DNA of 64,000 bases from Gnetum montanum (lineage: Eukaryota; Streptophyta; Gnetopsida; Gnetales; Gnetaceae). The notes below the pieces were generated by a model. That model worked only from the letters and a program-made list of their open reading frames with translations. It searched no databases and was not told the origin of the DNA. Made by a program: the position numbers and the translations under genes. Location: NCBI GenBank assembly GCA_015680685.1, contig MNCI01008086.1, forward strand, positions 488,084 to 552,083, given 5' to 3'. Positions 25,333 to 34,563 of this stretch are shown here, piece after piece. Each line of letters begins with the position of its first letter. The stretch's first letter is position 1.

Positions 25333-25500
25333 GGGACTATCATTTGGAGTGATGGCAAGGTACTTGGTTCTCAAGTTGAAGACATGGGTTCTACCCTAGA
25401 CACAATCACTTGAAGATGTTAGGCTTTCGCTTATCTATTGATCCTCCTAGGACCTTGCTTGGTAGGATAAGCATTATAGCTTATGGTGATGATTCTTTTT
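25333..25500 (+). repeat. SINE family 1
   Basis: One of the better kept copies: GGAGTGATGGCAAGGTACTT A-box region, GGGTTCTACCCTAGAC B-box region, ends GATGATTCTTTTT. Confidence 0.75.
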
Positions 25501-25808
25501 ATGTTTATGTGTATGTATAAACATGCATTAGGCTCATGTTCTGGGAGTATTTCCATTATCAAAATATAACATTTATAACCATATTCATTTCTATCATGCT
25601 TAAAGTCTTCATTAATGTAACCATTCCTATTCATGTATAATGTAGAGCTAAAAATTTTAAAGTGAAGGACTAATAAATTTTTATTAAAAATAATAATTAA
25701 AAAGGGTTAAAAATTATTAAACTTATAGTTAATCTTTGAAATTATTTCATTAAACTAGTCACTTAAAACCTAGTATTTTCTCTATAAAAGTATCTTTTAA
25801 AAATACTC

Positions 25809-25831
25809 TTATATATATATATATATATATA
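25809..25831. repeat. (TA)n microsatellite
   Basis: Uninterrupted TA run of about 11 units. Confidence 0.9.
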
Positions 25832-25834
25832 GGA

Positions 25835-26150
25835 CCACACCAACTCTGAGTTAAAACTAGAAGACAAAATATGTCAATTGTGTTTATTGCAAGTAGTAGA
25901 AGATGAGTAACATGTATTATTAAAATGTTGCAGAATATATTTCTTCAAAAGAAAATGGAAAATCCCTAATTAGTTTTTGTGTGAGGTATTCCAGTTTCCA
26001 ATGTTTGTTATAGGGAATTACATAAAGGGTATGTTCATGTCACATTAATAAAGAATTCATCTATTATACTCAAGATTTATTGCTACTATTGTATTTTACA
26101 CAAGTTTATTTGTTTGATGAATCCTTTGGGTCTACATTGATGTAATAAAA
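25835..26150 (+). pseudogene. Orphan Cys/His fragment of a transposable-element protein
   Basis: One frame reads ICQLCLLQVVEDE, stop, HVLLKCC: a C-x2-C, acidic DE, H, C layout like the cysteine-rich tail of some endonuclease/reverse transcriptase proteins. A related fragment is at 37645-38092. Source family not determined. Confidence 0.3.
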
Positions 26151-26630
26151 TATCATTATTAGTATCAATAACTTAATTATGAGTTCAAGTTTTGCCTGAA
26201 GCATTATTTTGTTATGACTAAAATCTACCAAAGAATTATGTTGCTATATGGTTCGAGGATACAAAAAAGTTTCCATTCACAATATCTATGATGTCATGTT
26301 TTAACCACATGATACACATAGAAGGTTTAAGGTGTTTCACATGGAAGTTTTATAGTTCAAATGTTATATGATCAAGAAATAATAATTATAGGCACAAAAC
26401 TATATTTAAATTTTATCATAAAAAGATTGGGGGTATCATGCATGATTTTCTATATGCATGAAACACTTATGAATACAATAAGAATGAGTATATCACATTC
26501 AATTTAAAATTGGAAAATAACATATTCTACAACATGAGAATACAATTTTCTAATTGTGCCTAGTAAAAGATGGGCAATATTTATTTTTTTTGAGAGTAAG
26601 GAGCTAATTAAGAATATTCCTAAACAATGT
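26151..26630. other. AT-rich spacer
   Basis: No gene or bounded repeat recognised. Confidence 0.4.
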
Positions 26631-26631
26631 C

Positions 26632-26695
26632 CTAAAGCTGGTGTAGGGTGTTGGTATTGGGCTTTGAACCTAATACTTTTTAGAGCAAGTAAGTG
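26632..26695 (-). repeat. SINE family 3 fragment
   Basis: Minus strand: TTGCACTTACTTGCTC then AGGTTCAAAGCCCAATACC, a strong B box. Runs directly into a SINE family 2 copy in the opposite orientation. Confidence 0.4.
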
Positions 26696-26696
26696 C

Positions 26697-26832
26697 AAGG
26701 TAAGACTTTTGATTTGAAAGATATAAGTCATAGGATTGATTCTAGTGGGTAATGTTGAGTTATAATGGTCTACTTAGACTATATATCTTAGGGTGTATTT
26801 ATATTGCCATTATTTCGGGGTTCCAACACCCA
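26697..26832 (+). repeat. SINE family 2, near full length
   Basis: GGTAAGACTTTTGATTTG, B-box GGATTGATTCTAGTGG, TATATATCTTAGGGTGTA and 3' end TTTCGGGGTTCCAACACCC. A family 1 SINE follows five bases later. Confidence 0.7.
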
Positions 26833-26837
26833 AATAT

Positions 26838-27007
26838 GGGACCATCACTTGGAGTGATGGTAAGGTACTCATTTCTCAAGCCAAAGAAATGGTTTTGAGC
26901 TGAGGCACAACCACTTAAAGAGGTTATGCTTTTGCACATCCATCAACCCTCCTGAGACCTCGCTTGGGTGGGATGAGCATTGTGGCTGTAAGTGATGATC
27001 CTTTTTT
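26838..27007 (+). repeat. SINE family 1
   Basis: Begins GGGACCATCACTTGGAGTGA, ends GTGATGATCCTTTTTT. Confidence 0.75.
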
Positions 27008-27174
27008 AATGAAACAAATACTTTTAGAAGTAAAAAGAAAATATCATGTAAAACTTTAAATGAGTTATTTAAGCTACCTAGTTTTAGATTATTACATAGA
27101 AGAAATGTTTAATCTATATGAATATTGGAAGCCAATGGTAGGTAGCCCATAAGTTTACCTTATTGTGTTGTTAA

Positions 27175-27370
27175 GCAAGAGGGTAGCTTTACGAGTAAGC
27201 TTGTTGATTCCTAGGTAAGAGGTTGTGAGTTTTTCAGTTGTCTTTTTTTCTTTTTCTTTTTTTTTTGAGTAGCAAGAGGATAGCTTAACTAGTAAGCTTG
27301 TTGATTGCTAGCTAAGAGGTTGTGAGTTTTTCAATTGTCTTTTTTCTTTCTTTCTTTTCTTTTTTTGAGT
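27175..27370 (+). repeat. 97-bp tandem duplication of a tRNA-like unit
   Basis: Two copies with period 97 share AGTAAGCTTGTTGATT, TAAGAGGTTGTGAGTTTTTC and a pyrimidine-rich TTTCTTTTT tail, each ending TTTTTGAGTAGC. The order (TAGCTTAACTAGTAAGC, then GGTTGTGAGTTTTTCAATTG) looks like A and B boxes of yet another SINE. Confidence 0.6.
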
Positions 27371-28048
27371 AGCCTATGTTCTAAGAAAGTCTTATATTAG
27401 TTGTACGACATGGAAATATATATAGTTAAAAATATTTTTGAAATAAAATCAAATTATGTTGGCTTTTTGATAACCTTTAAAAAAAGTTAGCTAATGAGAT
27501 AGTATGGTAGCCCAACCAATAATTCACTAAATTATTAACTAATAAATAGCAAGTTTATTTTAAAAACTTGTCAAGTTGTAGTACTTTAACATATTTTTTC
27601 TTAATTATATTTCTAAGATGTTAAATCATTATTAAAAATATCATATTTCTTTTTTTAAAAAATTTTTTTAAGGCAAGATAACTTGAGGCTAGAAATATAA
27701 CCCTATATACAAAGTTGGATATATGTGACTAAGAAATGAAAAGCGTCCCATCGTAAGACTCTTCTATTGCCCTACCCAAAAGTGTAGGCAGGAATTTAAC
27801 CCACTTCCATACCTAGAAATGTAAGTAAAAATTGAACCCACAGCCTCCAAACTGAGAAATAAGTGTCCTAACGAGGGTTGAGAAATATAATACTTCTAAC
27901 ATAAATAAAAAAGATGAGTGGACATTTTATAGGAAGATATCTAGTTGATACGTCAAGTAAAGAAGTCGACATGTGAACGATAATAACAACAACCAGTATA
28001 TTTGGTGACCGAAAGTAAACCTGCCTGCCTTGTCAAAGGTACGATTTA

Positions 28049-28399
28049 TCAAATCCACTTCCTGTGGTATGGGTATGGTTTGATAGCTAAACTAACTTGA
28101 AGAAAGCAGCTTGAACAAGCTTGGAAACTAAAGGGCGTACCTCCCACGAATCTCGCCCAAGGCAGGCACAACCTGATGCACTCACTGGTACTCCCCTGCC
28201 AGAGAGACAAACAAAAGAAAAAAAACGAAAAAAAGACCGGTCGCCAATGGATTTCGTTTCCCTCGTCAGCTTGCTTGCTCACTGATTCTAATACCAGTGC
28301 CTCATAAGCATAAGCAGCTTCAGGTGGCCTCCCACTGCGGCCGATTGCAACCCCTTCTTGTGGAAGGACTCTGGCCTGAACATCTATCATCATCATCAT
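28049..28399 (-). CDS. Unidentified ORF in a low-copy island
   Basis: 117 codons from four consecutive ATGs. The first half (residues 5-50) is charged and varied like real protein, including the run GRSGRPPEAAYAYEAL. The second half becomes F/S-rich and looks non-coding. A donor consensus (CA|GTGAGC) after codon 39 and a pyrimidine-rich acceptor ending GGCAG at 28196 would make an 87-base intron, so this may be the first exon of an unidentified gene, or a gene fragment. A TATATAA on the same strand lies at about 28616-28625. I do not recognise the family. Confidence 0.3.
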   Translation of the reverse strand: MMMMIDVQARVLPQEGVAIGRSGRPPEAAYAYEALVLESVSKQADEGNEIHWRPVFFSFFFFCLSLWQGSTSECIRLCLPWARFVGGTPFSFQACSSCFLQVSLAIKPYPYHRKWI

Positions 28400-29145
28400 C
28401 TTAGCTAAGATGGCGCTCTTTCTGCAAAGAAATCGCTGGATTAGGTCCCTTTTCTCTGGGGACTTCTGCTTCTTCTTCTACGCCTGTCATGTCACGATCA
28501 AAAGAGAGATCTGCATGCCGCAGTCCACGCCGAGCTCAGAACAGAAGCCGGAATTTGGCGAGAAGGTCCCCCAAATTCTGTACACCGGCTTCACATTCTC
28601 TGCCTTAGCTTCGAGCTTATATATGACTATCCTGTTGATGTTTGAAACTCTTGCTAAAACATTGAATCATAAGAACCTCTCGGTGTCAGACCGGCTACAA
28701 GGAATTTGTTAAAACTCTTCCTTCTGTGTCTCATCATGCGGCATTACTGATCCACCTTCGGTGTCTTGCTTATAGAATGTGAGATCAGATAGACCCCATT
28801 CTGAATTTCCGGCTCGGCAGACAGCGTAACTTCGCATTACGCTGCAAATTAAAGTGAATTCTGAGTACCCGGAACGACTGAAATTCATTTGACATTGTGG
28901 TTATTTTAATACATTCTTTTGAAGTCCGGTTGGTAGGGCAAACCTGTCCGATCGGTGGCAAGTTCGCCCAATTGGGGATTTCGCTTGTTTTGAACAGAGA
29001 CAGCAGATGATGTTATTGGCGGTAGGAAGTAGGAAGAGTTGCAGGCGCAAAGTGTAGCTCTGCCTGACGTAAGCAAGCATTTCGTGCCCATCACAATTGC
29101 AGTGATCTACCACCACCAGGGTTGGGATTTCATTGCTACGTTACC
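28400..29145. other. Low-copy GC-richer island, function unknown
   Basis: Composition like the MYB region, unlike the flanking repeats. It contains a 100-codon plus-strand ORF (28410-28712) whose ATG lies 10 bases from the opposing ORF start; at most one of the two is likely real. The rest (28720-29130) has no recognised feature. Could be promoter and 5' leader of the minus-strand ORF. Confidence 0.35.
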
Positions 29146-29149
29146 AGCT

Positions 29150-29459
29150 TACCATTCTCATGGACATTTTCATCGATTTCTGCTTTGAATCCATAAAGTT
29201 TTTCTTTTTACTTCTTGGTTTGTCTAAATATTCGTAGTTATCATTATTCATGGTTGCAATGTATTCTTTGTCCATAGCTTCTTTATAAACATTTTATTTT
29301 GATGCCTCGTCAATGGGTTGTGCTCATGATTCAGCGCCTAATATAAAATATTAGCTTCAATACAAGTGTAAATATTTTTTTAAAAATTTTAAATTTAATA
29401 TTTTTGATTTTGAATGATTTCTCTCAATTCATGGTCCTAGGTTATAAGAATATTCTGAT
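29150..29459 (-). pseudogene. Copia retrotransposon remnant, start of reverse transcriptase
   Basis: Minus strand gives EAMDKEYIATMNNDNYEYLD followed by KPRSKKK, matching the block that opens Copia reverse transcriptase (EAM-x-EEI ... NDTWELV-x-P). It continues the Copia integrase at 30681-31285 across an inserted LINE; order and strand agree. Confidence 0.55.
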
Positions 29460-29478
29460 TCTAAATTTTGATGGCATA
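29460..29478. repeat. Target-site duplication of LINE, left copy
   Basis: TCTAAATTTTGATGGCATA, repeated perfectly at 30662-30680. Confidence 0.9.
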
Positions 29479-30661
29479 CCTTGTGGTATGGGAAGGGAGT
29501 TATTTCTCTCAATTGTCTTGGACTGGATTGGCCGGTCAATGGATTTTGGGACGGAGTTTAATAATTTGTATGGGTGAAGCAATGCACCATTGCCTTGCTC
29601 GGGTTTACACCTTTATCCACTGCCATATGCAACTAGACGTTTGGGTGCAAAGCACTTTTCATGGCCTTCAATGGAGTAACTAGTTGTAACATCTACCTTA
29701 CAAGTCATATGTCCCCTTTCACCTTATGCATGACTCATCCATTGTCCTTCAATGATGTAATAAGTATTGGCACAAACAAGAGTTGCCACAATTCTGGATC
29801 CCCCTCTTCCAAACCCTTTTTAAAATTAAGCAATTCCCTTGATGTCTCCTCCACCAGGGTCTACCAATTGACATACATCTCGAACATCTTAGGATTCAGA
29901 GTCCCAACTACCCTCTTTGTGATGGAAAAGACGATTTTATTCATGTGTTTTGGCATTGCCCCTTCACTTAGCATGTGTGGACATGGGTTTCCACAGTAAT
30001 TCCATCATGCAAGCTATCTCCAGATGCTATTATATTCGGATTTTTGGCCACCACCTTTGCTAATTTTAAATTTCTGTGAAAAGTAATTAGACCTATTATT
30101 TTATATTATATCTAGAAGCGTAGATGCAATGTTATCTTTCAAACGATTGATTATTCTGATACCTGTCATCTCACAATGATGGAGAAATTGTATATCTTTT
30201 GCCTCATTCATTTCCAACTCCAATCTCATGCACCAAAGTTCAAAACAGATATTCATGAGGTGATCCCTCTTTTGTAGACTTGGAGAAGACCTGCGTGTTC
30301 TAGAAACACTCTTCCATAGAAATCTTTGCATCGTTGCTTCCCTTCTCAAATTTGAATGGAGTCACTAGATGAGAGTCTCTATGTCTTTTATTGAGTGCTC
30401 TCTGCCTTGTCTCTATTTATGCCACTTCCTCTTGTAGTGGGGCTGGTTGGTCTTGGCAGATGGTAGTTCCCCAAATTGGGTTTTCCTTTTTTGGGAACAA
30501 TTATTTATGAAGATGTTTCCCAAAGTCTCATCCCCAATTTTTTTCAGTTTCATTTAATTCTCCCCTTCACTTCTTGTGGTCTATGTACTTGATACCTTTT
30601 TAATATTAATAAAACTTCTTTTTAGGGTCTCAACCACCCCTGCCCCCCCCCCCCCTCCCTC
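29479..30661 (+). mobile_element. 5'-truncated L1-type LINE inserted in Copia
   Basis: Bounded by a perfect 19-bp direct repeat. The plus strand contains a zf-RVT-type segment near 29917-29990 (DFIHVFWHCPFT followed by HVW; H and C retained) and then the C-terminal part of an L1 ORF2, with stops and frame changes. The 3' end is CTTTTTAGGGTCTCAACCACCCCT followed by a C-rich run and not poly(A). Reading frames are broken; no upstream endonuclease or RT catalytic block is present. Confidence 0.75.
30641..30661 (+). repeat. C-rich tail of the LINE
   Basis: A run of about 14 C then TCCCTC separates the LINE 3' end from the right target-site copy. Confidence 0.85.
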
Positions 30662-30680
30662 TCTAAATTTTGATGGCATA
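30662..30680. repeat. Target-site duplication of LINE, right copy
   Basis: Identical to 29460-29478. Confidence 0.9.
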
Positions 30681-31285
30681 GGTTTTTTCTGAATTGAAAA
30701 TCTTCTCAACCAAATTTGTTCTCATTAAATCATGGATACCTTATAGTGTACCACTTGTTATTTATTGGATCATAACACTAATAACTTGATACCTTTACAT
30801 TAAAGCTAAGAAATATACCATTTTTATTAATGGTTTCAAGCTTATTAGTCAAGATATAGCAATGTCGTTCTTAAGAATAATAGAGTTGGAACTTTGTGAT
30901 ATAAAAGCTCATATAGAGTCTTTTCCTTATTGTTTAAAGTAATCAATCTATTCAAAATGTATGTTGACATATGTATAGCTTAATCTCAAAATTCATTTGA
31001 ATATTTTTCTTGCTTTAATAAATATCTACTCATTAATTGTAGAATGTCATTCTTTCTTTTAACAACTCCATTGCTTTGGGAAGAATCACCACATGCACAT
31101 TATTTATTTACTAATCCCATGATTTAAACAAGAATCCTTAAATGTTTTTCTTGTAAATTTTCATTTTTTATCTAATTAATTTTTAGATTTACTTGATTTG
31201 AAATGTGCCCATAGTTTGATATTTAAATTTCAAAATGTGTCCAACTATATCTTATGTAATCATCAATAATAGCATAAAAATATAT
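30681..31285 (-). pseudogene. Copia retrotransposon remnant, integrase
   Basis: The minus strand carries Copia integrase landmarks in order: AIIDDYIRYSWTHF, then SNGVVKRKNDIL (family: QQNGVVERKNR), YILNRLITLNNKEKTLYELL and PTLLFLR. Stops and frameshifts break it. Protease and Gag are not seen to the right; a SINE begins at 31290. Confidence 0.7.
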
Positions 31286-31289
31286 AACA

Positions 31290-31375
31290 AAAATGAGGTC
31301 TTAGCCTAGTGGTAAGACTATTGATTTAAAAGCACTAAGTTATGGGTTTGATTCTTGGTTGGTATTTTTAGGGGA
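31290..31375 (+). repeat. SINE family 2, 5' part
   Basis: Perfect A-box region TTAGCCTAGTGGTAAGAC and B-box-like GGGTTTGATTCTTGG. No 3' end. Confidence 0.65.
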
Positions 31376-31443
31376 TGTAATGGTTGAGAAAATGGAATAT
31401 CTCTTAGAAGTACATACAACCAAATCCTAAGCATAGTTGCTAA

Positions 31444-31448
31444 CTAGT
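31444..31448. repeat. Target-site duplication of element B, left
   Basis: CTAGT, repeated at 37640-37644 directly outside the other LTR. Confidence 0.85.
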
Positions 31449-32296
31449 TGATGGGACGCGATATTGCATGGGCCATGATATCGTGTCTTCCCTACGATAT
31501 CACATACGCGATATTGCGTCTTCCCTATGATATCGCATACGTGATATCGCAACGTGCTACCAAATCTATAAATAAGAGGTGACTCTCCCTTTTTTCTCCA
31601 TTTAGACTTAGACCCTTAGCTAAACTCTGGCAGTGTTACCATTCCAAAGATAGAATAATTTCCATGTGGCCGCAGTAGGAGTCTCAAAGTGAACGGATCT
31701 TTATTCGAGCCAATTGTACTTGAGCACACATTTGTGTATGGAAATAAAGATGAACTCTATGATAAACCTTGTAGCATGTGGACTAAGCTAAATAGGATTT
31801 AATTAATATTAAATGTTTAAATTATTTCTTAGATAATTAATCTCTCTTCATCCTTATCTCCTAGTAACGCGAAATGAGTACGACTTAATCATTAGCATTT
31901 AAGTGTGACTACTTAGTAACCCAGTAACGAATAGCATTTGGTAATCCTAGTGGTAGTCATGCACAAAGTTCAGGATGTGTATGGATGATTAAGGATGGAT
32001 GCTCATCGCACTTAGGCTAGTTTAGATTCTCTCTCACCCTTCTCTCTTAGCTTAGTTAATATTACCTTCCATTGCCTTCAGGAGTAGCATTAGATTAGAA
32101 AACATATCATACACCTCACTCTGGACTAAACCATATGTGACAAAGCTAATACTAGTCCAAGTGGGAAGACAGCGAACTACGACCTAAGGCTAACTATCTA
32201 GATGCCACAACTAGTTCGTCTACGAAGTTCGACTGGATCACACGTGTAACGCTCGTATTCGTATGGTTGAGTGTAGGGGTATCTCGCCACTCATCA
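31449..32296 (+). repeat. 5' LTR of element B
   Basis: TGATGGGACGCGATATTGC ... CTCGCCACTCATCA. A palindrome-rich first 110 bases are followed by TATAAAT at 31567-31573, so U3 is unusually short and most of the LTR is R/U5. Confidence 0.9.
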
Positions 32297-32297
32297 T

Positions 32298-32314
32298 TGG
32301 TGCCGTTGCTGGGA
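32298..32314 (+). other. Primer binding site, tRNA-Asp type
   Basis: TGGTGCCGTTGCTGGGA, one base after the LTR. It differs from the complement of the plant tRNA-Asp 3' end (TGGCGCCGTTGCCGGGGA) by two C-to-T changes and loss of one G. tRNA-Asp priming is typical of Athila and related Ty3 lineages. Confidence 0.8.
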
Positions 32315-32436
32315 TGGTGCTAGTTATCTAGATTAGTTATATCATACAGGGTCGCTATGAAGAAATTAACGATATATCTTTTAAAAAGAAATAATTATAA
32401 AAAGTCACATACAAATTCACACACAGCTTCATAATC

Positions 32437-34563
32437 ATGCCTCTCCTACAAGATGATAATAATGCCACATTTAGTGAGGTAGTTCATTGGAGAACCAATG
32501 AATTAGATGAAAATGAAGATTGGAGTACTCAACCTTATGTAGGAGTTCCCTACATTTATGAACACCCCAATGATACTCAAAGATCCTCGTCATCCAACTC
32601 TGACACCTTTAGTAAGGATGAGACATCCCATAGAATGAGGAGGCCCGAAAGGCCTGGGACCTTCTCAATAACTAAAAAGAACTTACTTGGGGATGATTGG
32701 AAGACTTACAAAAGTCATAACGAATTTTACAGTTCCTTCTCTTCCTCTACTTCTTCAACATTAGATTGTGACATGGATGACTATCTTTCAAGGGATTGGT
32801 GTAGAACTAAAAATCAAGCTCATAAAGCAAATCAAGAACGCCAACATAAACAAAGGCAACATCATCCCAACACATGAACGCACAACTTACTTGATGATGA
32901 TGGACCCCTGTTGGCCACTAAGAGCCTAACGCAAATACAAGAGGCTATTCAAATCTCACGTAGGCATCGTAAAGAGAGCTGTCTACCTAGGCTCGATTTA
33001 AACAACTTTCTCAAGTTTCTAGGAGGCTATGATTTAGATCCGCAACATCATTTACAAGCCTTCTACGATGCTTTGTCATGAAACAACATTGATAATGGGT
33101 GGCAAAAACTTAAGCTCTTTCCTCTGACACTCGTTGGCCGAGAAAAAGTATGGTATAGGTTGTTAAAACCAAATTCAATACGATGTTGGCCAACAATGGT
33201 AGAAGCCTTTAATGAAAGATATCAAACCTATGCATGAGTGTCGGCCTTGAGGAAACAAATCCAAGAGTGGAAAAAAGCACAACATGAACCCTTGGACATG
33301 GCCTTAGAAAGATATTATACACTGCTAAACAACTGTCTAGGCCATGAGTTCTTCGAGGAAAGGCTATTATACCATATTATTAATGGGCTCCATAATGAAA
33401 TGAGGGAGACCCTAGGGATGTACGCTCGAGGTCAACTATATGAGCTACAAACCCATCAACTTCAAGAGCTTATTAAGAGGGTGGCAAAAGAAGAAGAAGA
33501 ACTAGCCAAATGGGAGAATGTTGAAAGTTCTCAACAGGATCAAAATCTCAACTTAACAAGGGTCCATAATCATAAAGAGGAGAAATCCACTCACTTCAAG
33601 GAGGTGGAATCATCTTTTCCCATCCTACAATCATTAGATGAAATTGAGGCAAAGGTCAATAAGATGGCGGACTAGGTACATGAAAGATGTGGAGAATATG
33701 CCAACATCATAAGAGAAAGAGTTATGCCAAACCAAGAAACAGGACGGGACACCATGCAATAATCGAAAAAAAGGGTAGAAGATCATAAGAATAAGAGCTC
33801 AACTTCCAATTTCACATATCAATGTAACGTCTGTCTGTACGATTACCCCAAGGGCCAATGCCTAGTCTTGTCACATTTACATGAGCATTGGGGAGGAATG
33901 TTATATCTAGATTTCGTAAAGAAATATCTAGTTCAACCACAGTGGAAAAAACCTCAGTCATGGGGGAGGCCACCACTAGCTAGACCATACCCTTCATATT
34001 TCCCAATGCCAAATGCTTATTATTATGTTCAACACCCTGTTTCTCCAACAAGCTCATCATCCTCTACCTCACCTCATTGTTATCATTCTCCTGAGTATTA
34101 TCCATCCATGTCCTCTCCAATAGGATCACCACCTCATGTGCCTTACACTTATCCTCAACCTCATTCTCCTCCATACTATCATCCCTTGTCCTCAACACAA
34201 CCACTGCCTTTTATACCTCACACTTCTCCTAATTTTCAACATTCTCATCCTTTCCCTCCTTCTACATTGCCACCAACTGTTCCTGAAGTGTTTGCACCAC
34301 GACAACAACCCACAAACGTTACTTGTGCTACTACTCCCAATAGTAGTGGAGGTCCTTCGCAACATCAAAAGCGTCCCTTCTTTAGATGTGATCGTCGAAA
34401 GGGACACCACAGTTCAGAAACCATTGCATCCGCCAACTCAGCACAAACCCAACACTGTTGTGCATCTTCCTCTTCAAACCCAATGCCTCATGTTACATCA
34501 TCAAGGCCACCACTTAACATTCCAACAACCATACGGCCTAATGAATACAGCCATGGAGGGTGA
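32437..34563 (+). pseudogene. Gag of element B (retrotransposon capsid)
   Basis: A single 708-codon frame begins MPLLQDDNNATF and is interrupted by five stops (TGA 32875, TGA 33079, TGA 33235, TAG 33673, TAA 33760) but by no frameshift. The capsid-like core lies at about codons 190-360 (LNNFLKFLGGYDLDPQHHLQ, LGMYARGQLYELQTHQLQEL). The last third is rich in Pro, Ser and Tyr (repeated SPP/YY/HP). A possible zinc-knuckle relic is CDRRKGHH. The same core in element E (53690-54200) confirms family membership. Its product would package element RNA; now inactive. Confidence 0.85.
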
